NCBI GenBank assembly: GCA_963662395.1
Contig: OY759511.1
Coordinates: 1,116,001 to 1,180,000 of the forward strand
Reading direction: 5' to 3'
Length of the DNA stretch: 64,000 nucleotides
Source of the DNA: JAPOXR01 sp963662395
Lineage (GTDB): Bacteria > Pseudomonadota > Alphaproteobacteria > Rhodobacterales > Rhodobacteraceae
Below are positions 43,927-52,965 of the stretch, piece by piece. A program made the position numbers and the translations under genes. Position 1 is the stretch's first letter. Every line of letters starts with the position of its first letter. The notes under the pieces are model-generated. The model saw nothing but the letters and a program-made list of their open reading frames with translations, did not search any database and was not told the DNA's origin.

Positions 43927-44971
43927 GAGGCATCAAAACCGGATGAACACATCAGACAATATACGGAAACCGCGCGTCATCGACATAGCCTTGCAGGCCG
44001 GAGTCAGCACGGCCACCGTCGATCGCGTTCTCAACGACCGGCCCGGAGTGCGCGCCAGGACGATCAGGAAGGTGCTCGACGCCGTGGATCGCCTTGGCGC
44101 ATCGACCGCCCGCCCGCAGGTCATACCATCGCTGCCGGCGGGTCTGACAATTGATGTTGTCCTCGCCCGAGGCGCCGGGTTTGCAAATGACGTCCTGTCA
44201 TCCGAGTTGAACACCTATTGCCGACGGGTCGGCTTCAGCTACCGCCGAACCTTTTCGAGGCGCATGGTTCCCGAGGCCCTGTGCCGGGCACTTGACGATT
44301 GCCTGGAGCGCCGAACCGACGGGGTGATCGTGCAGCCGCTTGACCACCCGCTGGTGCGCGACGCCATCGCCCGCCTTGCCGATACCGGCGTGCCCGTCAT
44401 CTGCATACTCACCGATCTGCCGGCGTCGGACCGGCTGGCCTATGTGGGCCTCGACAATCGCGCCGCCGGGAGGGCCGCCGGCCTGCTCACGGGACGCCTG
44501 TGTGGCGATCCGGGCAAACTTGCATTGTTCGCCGGCGGCGAGCTTTATCGCAGCCACGAGGAACGGGAGGTCGGGTTTCGAAGCGTCATTCGCGACAGTT
44601 TTCATCATCTTGAAGTCCTGCCGACATACTCCAGCGGCGACGATCCGCACCGCATCTATGCCATGGCGCGCAAGCTCCTCGAGGATTGCGACGACCTGCG
44701 CGGCATCTGTTGCGTTGGCGGCGGCAACCGGGGAATCGAGAAGGCCCTCCTGGAATCAGGACGGCAGGGCCAGATAGTCTACTGCGCCTTCAACCTGACG
44801 CCATTGACCAGGAACGGACTCCTCACCGGAATATTCGACGTTGTCGTGCACCAGGACATGGGACGGGCCGCCCGCGCCGCCGTCGATTCGCTTGTTCTCC
44901 ACTTCGAGGGCAAGGCATCATCCCCCGCCACCATACCGATCGAACTGATCATGGCTGAAAACCTCCGCTGA
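43925..44971 (+). CDS. LacI-family transcriptional regulator
   Basis: 348 residues: helix-turn-helix VIDIALQAGVSTATVDRVL then NDRPGVRARTIRKVLDAV, and a periplasmic-binding-protein-like ligand domain. The TATVDRVL recognition helix is that of the regulator at 29353. It is divergent from the nine-gene catabolic operon and is the likely regulator of it. ATG at 43925 gives MRHQNRMNT; the second Met at 43943 is an alternative start that would free the dyad at 43909-43926. The last residues PIELIMAENL are typical of LacI proteins. Confidence 0.9.
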   Translation: MRHQNRMNTSDNIRKPRVIDIALQAGVSTATVDRVLNDRPGVRARTIRKVLDAVDRLGASTARPQVIPSLPAGLTIDVVLARGAGFANDVLSSELNTYCRRVGFSYRRTFSRRMVPEALCRALDDCLERRTDGVIVQPLDHPLVRDAIARLADTGVPVICILTDLPASDRLAYVGLDNRAAGRAAGLLTGRLCGDPGKLALFAGGELYRSHEEREVGFRSVIRDSFHHLEVLPTYSSGDDPHRIYAMARKLLEDCDDLRGICCVGGGNRGIEKALLESGRQGQIVYCAFNLTPLTRNGLLTGIFDVVVHQDMGRAARAAVDSLVLHFEGKASSPATIPIELIMAENLR

Positions 44972-45324
44972 CCGGGCATGTGGCCGTCTTGCAGGGCGGC
45001 AGACAGGCAAGACCGCGTCACGAGCGTGATGATCAGATGGACCGGGAATGGCCGAAAGACACACTCTTCCACATCCGGTCGGTCTCGGCACCGAGCCGAT
45101 TGCACGGATCTGCCACTTCCGGGAATGGAGACCGATAATCCTCGGTGAACACACCGCCACAGGCTTGCCGGGACTTCCGGGCCCGGTGCTGATCTGGCGT
45201 GGCAGGCCAGGGGGCCGAACAGGACATCTCGACCGATGCAATCGGTCTTCACCTCCATTGCCCTGCAGCAATTCCGGGAGTCGCCGGTGCCGTGGTCATG
45301 TTGGCCAAGGGCGCTTCGTGCAGT
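44972..45324. other. Intergenic stretch, nothing recognised
   Basis: About 350 bases between the regulator and the broken DUF4276 gene, with the two genes convergent. Frames on both strands are open through composition only. No RNA gene or clear terminator was found. Confidence 0.5.
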
Positions 45325-45971
45325 TCAATTGCAGATTGACAGGCTCTCCAGATGGCAGACCCACGCACCAAAGCGCGGGCAGGCGGATCGAATTTTCTCC
45401 AGGCCTGCCTGCTCGGCTATCATGGGCCCGTCGACGGGCTTGCTGTATCTTCGCAACACACCTGAAATGCGCTTGCCTGGAGCGGTATCCCGGTTGTCGT
45501 TGATCTCTTCCGGGGTCCGGAATTCCGAGCGGATATCCCGAAGTTTCTCGATAGCGAGTGAATCTGCCTTAACAACACGGAATGCGTCAACATCTGAAAA
45601 CAGCAAGCTCTCGAATTCATGCATCTGGATGTATGGCATGATTCTGTCTTCTCTCGCGCCTGTCCTTTCCCTTACATCTCTGCGTACCGTGTCGGCCAAC
45701 TCATCCGCCGTGTAGTCGCCCTTGTCCTTGAAGCCACAAAAAATCGACAAGTGACGTGACCGCATCAAGGTTCATCATCAAGAGTGCCATATCGTTCACA
45801 AGTCTTTTGACGGTGACGTTGCCCACACCGGCACGGCCCGTTCTTGCACGACCCAAGATGACCGGATGAACATACACATGACCGCCTTTCTTGCCGAAAA
45901 TGGGGGGCCAGGATTCGCTTGATGAATTCTTCCTCGGTCTGTCCTTCCACGGACACCGCAATTCGGGTCAC
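45325..45971 (-). pseudogene. DUF4276 (Toprim-like) protein, two frameshifts
   Basis: Second gene of an ATPase/DUF4276 pair. Start at 45971: RIAVSVEGQTEEEFIKRILA, the EGxTEE element resembling the first acidic motif of Toprim/OLD nucleases. After a shift near 45895, GGHVYVHPVILGRARTGRAG and NDMALLMMNLDAVTSLVDF follow. After a second shift near 45750, FKDKGDYTADELADTVRRDV, then MPYIQMHEFESLLFSDVDAF run to the stop at 45325. An intact protein would be about 215 residues. Its ATG overlaps the ATPase stop by four bases. Inactive in this form unless frameshifting is used. Confidence 0.8.
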
Positions 45972-47098
45972 GGACGCCCTCCGAGAAGATTCTTTTGCCA
46001 GAGTTCGCCGGGCGCAAATCCGTCGTCGAGCCAGTCGCGAAAGTCACCGGTCGCAAGACGGCGGAAGGTCGTTGCCCCATCTTCTGCTTCGAGAACGAAA
46101 ATTTCCTCAAGGCCAAAGACATCCACCAGCAACGGCGACTGAGTGGCGACGATGATCTGAATGTCGCGGGAAAGACTCCTGATCATGTTGCCGATCAGAG
46201 CAACGGCAGTCGGGTGCAGGCCCAATTCGGGCTCGTCCAGCAGCAAGACATCCGGGAGCATCTCCCTGGGCAGGTTCAGCAGCGTGACAAGGGCAAAGAA
46301 TCTGAGAGAACCGTCAGAGGTGAGGTGTGCGCCAAATGTCTGATTGGCTCCCCTTGCCTTCCACCGCAATTGAACTTTCCCGTAACTCTCTTCGATCTGG
46401 AACCGGTCAAATACCGGCAATATCCGGGAAATGTGCCGACATATCCTCTCGAACCGTGCATGGTCCTCGTATTCGAGCCTGTACAGAACTGCTGCCAGGT
46501 TTCCTCCGTCGGAGCGCAGGGTATTGTTGTCCTGAACATCCCGGCTGTTCTTGAAATTCGAGGTATCCGGCGTGTCATGGAACTGATGGACCACACAGTT
46601 TCGCAACAGATGCACAATTGCCCTTGCAGTCGTCTTGTCGGCTTCGGGGTGCCCGGATTTCCCATGCGCGGCCTCCACGATCAGTGCTTCACGATGACCG
46701 CCGCCTCCCAGGGAAGTCCAGTGTGCCAACGACGCACTGTCCCGTCGACTGAAACGATATTCTTCCTCGGTAAAGATGAGCCGATCGGGCTGGGCACGGG
46801 CAAGGGTGAAGCGGTAATCATTTCTCCCCTGTCCTGTTTCCAGGGTCATTTCGGCCTGCATCGCCGGCGTTGTCCGGCTGCCTCCGTACAGTTGGTCATC
46901 GGCTCCGCCATACCGTTCGACGAACTGTCCCAGGCTGCGGGATTTGAGCATCCAGCTCAGCATATCGAAAAACCGCATGAAACTGGATTTGCCGGAGCCA
47001 TTGGCACCGATCAGGACATTGGCATTTCCCAGCCCTGAAAGAGTGACATCCCCGAGAGATCGGAAACCCCGGATCCTGATCGACTCGAGCCTGTTCAT
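45968..47098 (-). CDS. AAA-family ATPase (SMC/OLD-like) of a defence pair
   Basis: 376-residue ABC-type AAA ATPase. RIRGFRSLGDVTLSG precedes Walker A GANGSGKS (31-38). VLLLDEPELGLHP is Walker B with signature-like TSDGSLRFFALVTLL before it, and QIIVATQSPLLVDVF is the switch region of OLD/RecF-like proteins. The start MNRLESI at 47098 is chosen over the longer frame. Such ATPases next to Toprim-like genes occur in phage-defence modules (compare OLD, Gabija and PARIS). Here the ATPase is intact but its DUF4276 partner is broken, so the pair is probably dead or the ATPase orphaned. Confidence 0.85.
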   Translation of the reverse strand: MNRLESIRIRGFRSLGDVTLSGLGNANVLIGANGSGKSSFMRFFDMLSWMLKSRSLGQFVERYGGADDQLYGGSRTTPAMQAEMTLETGQGRNDYRFTLARAQPDRLIFTEEEYRFSRRDSASLAHWTSLGGGGHREALIVEAAHGKSGHPEADKTTARAIVHLLRNCVVHQFHDTPDTSNFKNSRDVQDNNTLRSDGGNLAAVLYRLEYEDHARFERICRHISRILPVFDRFQIEESYGKVQLRWKARGANQTFGAHLTSDGSLRFFALVTLLNLPREMLPDVLLLDEPELGLHPTAVALIGNMIRSLSRDIQIIVATQSPLLVDVFGLEEIFVLEAEDGATTFRRLATGDFRDWLDDGFAPGELWQKNLLGGRP

Positions 47099-47212
47099 TT
47101 CACGTCCAGTCAAAGGCCCTGAAGCTTGCTGCATCCGAACCGGCCGTTCCGGCCCCACCTCACCCGGACTGTTCGCAGATCTTGTCCATCCTTGATGACA
47201 TTGGCGCAGGAA

Positions 47213-47974
47213 CTACGTCCGATTCTGCCCTTGTACATTCGGTGAGAACCTGCTGCCAGCCCGACGGTCAACCAGGCTGGAGAGTGAAGATTTCTGCCGG
47301 CCGCTTGAATCAAAGTTCGTTGGTGCAAGCCACTGGCTGAATGCCCGCTCGATGGCTGGCCATTCCGAATCGATGATGGAATACCAAGCCGTATCACGAT
47401 TGCGACCCTTGTAGATCGTGGCATTGCGAAACACGCCCTCGAATCGAAACCCGAACCTCAGCGCCGCCCGCCGGGACCGGGCGTTCAGCGCATCGCATTT
47501 CCATTCATATCGCCGGTAGCCGAGCTCGGAAAATACCCGTCTCATCATCAGGAACATTGCCTCGGTGGCCGCCGGGCAGCGCTGGAGGGATGGCGAGTAG
47601 TTGATGTGGCCAACCTCGATGACACCCGTTGACGGCTTGATGTTGAGGTAGCTGGCAACCCCAGCCGCCTTGCCGCTCGCGGTATCGACAATGGCATGAA
47701 ATCTGGGGTCGCTCTCGAGGCTGACCTGGACCAGCCAGTCTTGCAGCGACCCGGGTGTGTGGAAAGGGCCATAGGGAAGGTAGGTCCATATCCGGCCCTC
47801 GCGGTCCGCGCTGAATGCCTCGAAGAGGTCACGGCCATGTTGTTCCGGCTCGACCGGTTCGACCCGGCAGAACCGGCCGGTCAACGGCTCGCCGCCCGGA
47901 ATTGGCCGCGGCGTCCAGTCAGCAAGCGGCGCCCCTATTGGCAGGCCAAGTTCATTCTGTAGTTCCGTCATCAT
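47213..47974 (-). CDS. GNAT-family N-acetyltransferase (RimJ/RimL-like)
   Basis: 253-residue acetyltransferase of the ribosomal-protein-serine type. LTGRFCRVEPVEPEQHGRDL opens the fold, GVASYLNIKPSTGVIEVGHI contains the core strands, FSELGYRRYEWKCDALNARS and ALRFGFRFEGVFRNATIYKG are the hallmark of the YjaB/RimL-like subgroup with acetyl-CoA contacts. The last 40 residues are unusual and serine-rich. It stands alone; the substrate is unknown. Confidence 0.86.
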   Translation of the reverse strand: MMTELQNELGLPIGAPLADWTPRPIPGGEPLTGRFCRVEPVEPEQHGRDLFEAFSADREGRIWTYLPYGPFHTPGSLQDWLVQVSLESDPRFHAIVDTASGKAAGVASYLNIKPSTGVIEVGHINYSPSLQRCPAATEAMFLMMRRVFSELGYRRYEWKCDALNARSRRAALRFGFRFEGVFRNATIYKGRNRDTAWYSIIDSEWPAIERAFSQWLAPTNFDSSGRQKSSLSSLVDRRAGSRFSPNVQGQNRT

Positions 47975-48115
47975 TCACCTCGGCCGCATCGACAGCCCCT
48001 TCAGACCTGCCCCTCCACCGGCCGCACCGCAAGAGGTCGTCGGGAGGTGGTGGCGACCCGGGAGTCAACCTCCACGCAAGAGACGGCGCCAGCTCCAGAT
48101 ACCAGCGTTACCATG

Positions 48116-48997
48116 TCATTTCCGGCAATACGATCTGCCCGGTTTTTCCTGTTCATTCTCGAAAATCGGCTGGTTTTCTGTCCAGTCGAATGTCCCTTGG
48201 TCCCGTTCCTGTACCGCCTGTTTCCAGCCTTGCTCTTCCACCCGGCGCTTGAAGTTCTGGCCCTCGGATGTGTGTCGCGAGATACCGTCCGGCAGGGTTG
48301 CCAGTCGCCGAGTGCCAGCCGGTCCCGCGGCCTCAACGGCCTGGTTGACGACCATCTTCTGCATTGCAAGCTGGTTCAGCGGAACGGTGGCCAGGCGTTC
48401 GGCCATGACTTCGGCGTCAAGCTGGTCTTCGGGCAGGGCCTTCGACACGAGACCCATGTTGGCGGCTTTCCTTTCCGTGATTTGATCGCCGGTGAACAGG
48501 ATGCTCATGGCCCGCTCAGCCCCGACGCGGTAGACCCACATCGCGGTCGACGGGCATCCCCGGACGCGGGTGGACATGTATCCGATCTTCGCGTTTCGGC
48601 CATGCAGACCATATCCGCACACAGCGCGATGTCAGACCCGCCACCGACAGCAAACCCATGCACCTTGCACAGCACCGGTTTGAGGCAGCACCCCAGCGAC
48701 ATGAACTGCCGGGTGTTGTTCCACATGAAGTTGAAATCATGCATCGGGTCCCGGTTCGGGCCCTGAAAGACACTGTTCGGGCCCGCGCTCTCGGCATGGG
48801 CTCCAAGGTCATGGCCACCACAAGACGCCTTGCCCTTGCCGGACAGGATGATGACGTGGACACCCGGGTCGGCCTCCGCCTCTTGCACGGCAGCCTCCAA
48901 CTCTCCCGGCATGTCGTCGTCGATGGCGTTCATCTTTTCGGGGCGTTCAGGGTGGTCCGGCCAATACGACCGTCCCTGTCAATGATACCTTGGTCAT
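48116..48997 (-). pseudogene. Enoyl-CoA hydratase/isomerase (crotonase family), frameshifted
   Basis: ATG at 48997 (GGAGG 12 bases upstream) opens MTKVSLTGTVVLAG, then stops. The crotonase sequence resumes in another frame (RDGRIGRTTLN), then MNAIDDDMPGELEAAVQEAE with SGKGKASCGGHDLGAHAES and VHGFAVGGGSDIALCADMVC. After a third shift near 48600 it continues AKIGYMSTRVRGCPSTAMWV, LFTGDQITERKAANMGLVSK and EGQNFKRRVEEQGWKQAVQE to 48116. At least two indels destroy it. Its loss may have removed one hydratase, although the MaoC protein could replace it. Confidence 0.85.
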
Positions 48998-49176
48998 GTT
49001 CAGCAGATCTCCTCCAATGCGCCTGCCGGGAATTCTTCCCGCAATCCGGATTTCCGGATCTTGTCCGATACAGTGTGTGAAATTGCGGTTCTGTTCCAGG
49101 CATCAATCTTCCGGCAAAAGGGTGCATCGACTCCGGGGCGGCAAATTCCGGTGTCTGTCATCGATATGCCGGATGA

Positions 49177-49260
49177 TGGTGGGCGACCCTGGAATCGAAC
49201 CAGGCATGGGTCTCCCCGGCGGAGTTACAGTCCGCTGCCGCACCTTGCAGCACGTCGCCC
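49177..49260 (-). tRNA. tRNA-Tyr (anticodon GUA)
   Basis: Minus-strand cloverleaf: acceptor GGGCGAC/GTCGCCC, encoded CCA at 49179-49177, anticodon stem GCGGA/TCCGC with loop CTGTAAC giving GUA, a long class II variable arm (CCGGGGAGACCCATG region) and T-arm CCTGG-TTCGATT-CCAGG. Lies near rlmB, a common arrangement in alphaproteobacteria. Confidence 0.95.
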
Positions 49261-49771
49261 CCCGGCCACGCCCGGTTGTCCGGGGTGTTGCGGGAAACGC
49301 CAGATACGCCAAACGAGCATGAATGACAATCCGCCTGCATGGCGGGCCCGCAGCGCCTGAAACCATCGGCCATTACCGACTTCGGTCCAACCCCTGTCAC
49401 GCCGGCGGCAGGCATCGCGTGGCATGTCACGGGCCGCCGCGATGCTGGCCGACCCGGCCAGTCGGCATCCTGCATTGCTTCGACATCGAGAAGATTCGCC
49501 CGCCGGATGATCGGGGCGACGGAACACCCGGTTCGGCCAGCCCTGCCTGATGGCAAGATGGGCTTGCTCCGCCGGCCCGGGAGAGTCATTCTGGTTGACG
49601 GGCAGGCCCGGGCTTCACCCGGCCGGCCGATGACTCTTCCCTGCCGGGTGCAGGCATCTGGGAACATGGCTGGGGCAAGATGGACAACGACACTCCACAA
49701 TCACCGGGGAATCGCCGGCCAGGGCCTTCACGGTCACTGCCCGTTCCGGTCGCAAGCCGGGCAACCGGCCG
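49261..49771. other. Intergenic stretch between tRNA-Tyr and rlmB
   Basis: About 510 bases. Open frames on both strands exist but show no recognisable protein, and they overlap one another with arginine- and proline-rich shadow composition. It should hold the divergent promoters for tRNA-Tyr and rlmB. A diverged gene cannot be excluded. Confidence 0.45.
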
Positions 49772-50563
49772 ATGAGAGGATACAGGCATGGCAGGAAGCA
49801 CGAGGACCAGCAAAACAGAACCTACTGGATTTTTGGTCTCCACGCCGTTGAGGCGGCCCTGTGCAACCCGTCGCGGATCAAGCACCGGCTGGTGTTGACC
49901 CGCAATGCGGCGGCCAGGCTGACCGAGGCCCTGAACCGATCCGGGTTCGAATACGAACAGGCCGATTCACGCCGATTTCCGGCACCTCTGGATCCGAATT
50001 CGGTTCATCAGGGAGCGGCGCTGGAGGTCTCCCCACTCGAGCAGCAAACCGTCGACAGCCTGGCGGAAAGGGCCAGGCCGGGCTTTCCATTGGTACTGCT
50101 TGACCGGGTCACCGACCCGCATAATGTCGGAGCCATCATCAGGACAGCCGGCGCGTTCGGTCTCGGCGGTGTGATTGCACCGGCCCGGCATTCACCGCCG
50201 GAAACCGGAGCACTGGCCAAATCGGCATCGGGAATGCTGGAAAGAGTGCCCCTGCTGCGGGTTCGCAATCTTGGATCGGCGATTGATGCGCTCAGGAATT
50301 GCGGGGTGAGCCTGATTGGTCTCGATGCCGAGGCCGAACACTCGCTGGACGAGGCGGCGCAAGCCCTTTCCCACCATCCGGTCGGCCTGGTCGTGGGTGC
50401 CGAGGGCGCCGGCCTGCGAGCAGGAACCAGAGACAGATGCGACATGCTGGCGGCAATCGGATTGCCTGGTGGATCGGGCTCGATAAACGTTTCAAATGCA
50501 GCGGCAATCTCGATACATGCATTCAGCAGAAGGCCGAACCAACGCCAGTCCGGCGATGGGTGA
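49772..50563 (+). CDS. rlmB: 23S rRNA 2'-O-ribose methyltransferase (RlmB/TrmH family)
   Basis: 263-residue SPOUT methyltransferase. The N-terminal substrate-binding domain begins YWIFGLHAVEAAL, and the C-terminal trefoil-knot domain has the three SPOUT motifs: LDRVTDPHNVGAIIRTA, VVGAEGAGL and GSINVSNAAAI. It methylates a guanosine of 23S rRNA (Gm2251 in E. coli). Neighbouring tRNA-Tyr supports the call. The first 17 residues before YWIF are extra and hydrophilic. ATG at 49772 is the only good start. Confidence 0.9.
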   Translation: MRGYRHGRKHEDQQNRTYWIFGLHAVEAALCNPSRIKHRLVLTRNAAARLTEALNRSGFEYEQADSRRFPAPLDPNSVHQGAALEVSPLEQQTVDSLAERARPGFPLVLLDRVTDPHNVGAIIRTAGAFGLGGVIAPARHSPPETGALAKSASGMLERVPLLRVRNLGSAIDALRNCGVSLIGLDAEAEHSLDEAAQALSHHPVGLVVGAEGAGLRAGTRDRCDMLAAIGLPGGSGSINVSNAAAISIHAFSRRPNQRQSGDG

Positions 50564-50696
50564 TGCAGCCCGGTCCCGGAATCCCCGGAGCCGCATGCCG
50601 GCCCCGGCCTTCGAGAACAGCGCTGCTGCCGGCCGGCCGGACTGAATTCCGGATGCCTCCGATCAGCATGGTGACCACGAGGATTCGCTGGCGGGC

Positions 50697-51169
50697 TTGC
50701 GGCGATGCATCGACATGACCAGGGACAGGGGTGAGACGACGGTTACAGCGGAGCCCTCCGACAGGTTCCTGCAAAGCGTCAGCAGTTTCGACAGCGCGGG
50801 ATTGCCGGAAATCCGGTCTTGCCAAGCCATTTCGCGGGTCGATTTCTGTCGCTGCGCGGCCACGACGTCAATCCGGAATATGCGGGCCGGCAACAGTTTG
50901 GCTCGGGGGCCCATTCCGAGCTGGAACAGATATAGGCAGATCGCCGTGGTTGGCATTTTCGGGGGCCCGAGACGGCAGTTCCAATCGTGGACCAGGCACT
51001 TGACTACATCCCCTCCCTCAGGGTGATCCGGATGCAGGCCCGGGTCATCAACGAGGAGGCCGTCCGACTGGCCCGAAGATTCGGCATCGAGGTCGTTCAG
51101 GATCGATGCCCGAAACTTGAACATCAGCGGCTGTTCGGTGAGATTCAGCAGCCGGGAATCAACAGCTGA
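50697..51169 (+). pseudogene. CoA-binding domain protein (YccU-like), frameshifted
   Basis: Pieces of a small Rossmann CoA-binding protein in several frames: SDRFLQSVSS near 50755, then IAGNPVLPSHFAGRFLSLRG and HDVNPEYAGRQQFGSGAHSE up to a stop at 50936, then RGPETAVPIVDQALD, PSLRVIRMQARVINEEAVRL and FGIEVVQDRCPKLEHQRLFG to 51169. The order matches YccU-type proteins (GNPxxPSHxVxxFL, NEEAxxxA, VxxDRCPKxE). At least two indels are needed. Such genes are often beside O-acetylhomoserine sulfhydrylase genes in alphaproteobacteria, as here. Confidence 0.8.
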
Positions 51170-51295
51170 ATCATCGCGTCGAGACCCGATCGATCGCGAT
51201 GGATGACCACCCGGCCGCAGCGCGGGCAGCGAAGGACCATTCTTCAGCGCCAGCACATTCCATCTCCCGGCCATGGCCGCTACGTTCTTCATTCT

Positions 51296-51357
51296 GGCGA
51301 TTCCCGACAGGATTTTCCGTGAACCTGGCAATTCCCGACAGGATTTTCCGAAATGGT
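51296..51357. repeat. Two direct repeats of 31 bp upstream of the sulfhydrylase gene
   Basis: GGCGATTCCCGACAGGATTT at 51296 and GGCAATTCCCGACAGGATTT at 51327 start two 31-bp units whose first 24 bases differ at one position. They end about 95 bp before the start codon and may be a regulator binding site or simple duplication. Confidence 0.6.
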
Positions 51358-51451
51358 CATGCCCGGATCCGGCGAATTGCGTTGGCGATTTTGTCCAATT
51401 ATATGCTTAGAGCAATTCCATTAGTTCAGCGTTGCTACTCAGGAGCAAACC

Positions 51452-52747
51452 ATGACCGACGGCGGCCCCACATACGGCTTCGATACCCTTCAGATTCATG
51501 CCGGTTCCCGACCGGACCCGGCGACCGGAGCCCGACAGACTCCCATCTACCAGACCACGGCCTACGTGTTCCGGGACTCGGACCACGCAGCGGCGCTGTT
51601 CAACCTGCAGGAGGTCGGATACATCTATTCGCGCCTGACCAATCCGACGGTTGCGGTTCTCCAGGAACGGATTGCTGCCCTGGAGGGCGGAGCCGGGGCA
51701 GTTTGCTGCTCCTCCGGCCACGGTGCGCAAATCATGGCACTGTTCCCGCTGATGGAGCCCGGCTGCAACGTCGTGACCTCGGACCGGCTCTATGGTGGCA
51801 CTGTCACCCAGTTCAGCCGCACGATCCACCGCTTCGGCTGGACAGCCAGGTTTGTCGATACCGAGGATCTCGATGCAGTCGAGGCAGCCATCGACGAAAA
51901 CACCCGCGCCCTGTTTTGCGAATCCATCGCCAATCCTGGAGGCTACATAACCGACCTCGACGCGCTGGCGGCCATTGCTGATCGCAACCAGGTTCCGCTC
52001 ATCGTCGACAATACGTCGGCCTCGCCGTATCTGTGCCGGCCTATCGATCATGGCGCGACCCTGGTCGTGCACTCGCTGACCAAATACCTGACCGGCAACG
52101 GCACGGTCACGGGAGGCGCCATTGTTGATTCAGGCAGGTTCGACTGGTCGGCGACCGACAAGTTTCCTTCGCTGTCCCAGCCGGAGCAAGCCTATCACGG
52201 CCTGAAGTTTCACGAGACTTTCGGCGCCCTGGCATTCACTTTTCATGGAATCGCGGTCGGATTGCGCGACCTGGGCATGACCATGAACCCGCAGGGTGCC
52301 CATTATACCCTGCTTGGAATTGAGACCCTGTCGCTCAGGATGCAAAAGCATGTCGACAATGCCGGCAAGGTCGCCCGCTGGCTGGAGACGCATCCCGGCG
52401 TCAAGAAGGTTACCTATGCCGGCCTCCCGTCTTCGCCCTACCATTCCCGGATCGAACAGATTTGTCCGAATGGTGCCGGAGCGCTTTTTACCTTCACCCA
52501 CAAGGATGGTTACGAAGCCTGCAGAAAATTTGTGGACAATCTCGAGATTTTCAGTCATGTTGCAAATCTGGGGGATGCGCGGTCTCTGGTGATTCATTCC
52601 GCGTCGACAACGCACCGGCAACTAACCCCTGAACAACAAGAGGCTGCCGGAGCAGACCCAGATGTGGTCAGGCTATCGATCGGCATTGAAGATCCTGACG
52701 ACCTGATCGCAGACCTTGAGCAGGCATTGGTAAAATCCGTGTCTTGA
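51452..52747 (+). CDS. metY: O-acetylhomoserine sulfhydrylase (PLP-dependent)
   Basis: 431-residue enzyme of the Cys/Met metabolism PLP family, making homocysteine from O-acetylhomoserine and sulfide (or methionine from methanethiol). The N-terminus GFDTLQIHAGSRPDPATGAR and TPIYQTTAYVFRD are typical; the phosphate-contact segment is YSRLTNPT and the PLP lysine is Lys211 in VVHSLTKYLTG. The ATG has CAGGAGC seven bases before. It lies downstream of a degenerate CoA-binding gene. No SAM riboswitch was recognised in the leader. Confidence 0.94.
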   Translation: MTDGGPTYGFDTLQIHAGSRPDPATGARQTPIYQTTAYVFRDSDHAAALFNLQEVGYIYSRLTNPTVAVLQERIAALEGGAGAVCCSSGHGAQIMALFPLMEPGCNVVTSDRLYGGTVTQFSRTIHRFGWTARFVDTEDLDAVEAAIDENTRALFCESIANPGGYITDLDALAAIADRNQVPLIVDNTSASPYLCRPIDHGATLVVHSLTKYLTGNGTVTGGAIVDSGRFDWSATDKFPSLSQPEQAYHGLKFHETFGALAFTFHGIAVGLRDLGMTMNPQGAHYTLLGIETLSLRMQKHVDNAGKVARWLETHPGVKKVTYAGLPSSPYHSRIEQICPNGAGALFTFTHKDGYEACRKFVDNLEIFSHVANLGDARSLVIHSASTTHRQLTPEQQEAAGADPDVVRLSIGIEDPDDLIADLEQALVKSVS

Positions 52748-52965
52748 CCGCCAGGGTTGCTGAGCCCGCTGACAATGTCAGTTCCGGGGGCAGGGGGTTG
52801 GGGGAGTAAGAGTCCGAAGACTGACGGCAGGATGTGTCAGCTGGCTGTCATGAGTAGAGGAGCCCGGTTTCATCCGGAAGCCCATGGCTGACATGAGACA
52901 GACGGAGTCGCCTTTTGAAAGCAGAGGGGAATCCGGCAGGATTGGCAACAGGCAATTGCAACCGA

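Noticed and set aside
44779..45258. 159-codon minus-strand frame in the gap after the regulator
   Set aside because: It overlaps the regulator end antisense and has no motif or ribosome site.
50663..51331. 222-codon minus-strand frame
   Set aside because: Antisense to the CoA-binding relic, whose plus-strand pieces match a real family.
51350..51451. SAM riboswitch before the sulfhydrylase gene
   Set aside because: No recognisable SAM-I, SAM-II or related core was found in the leader.
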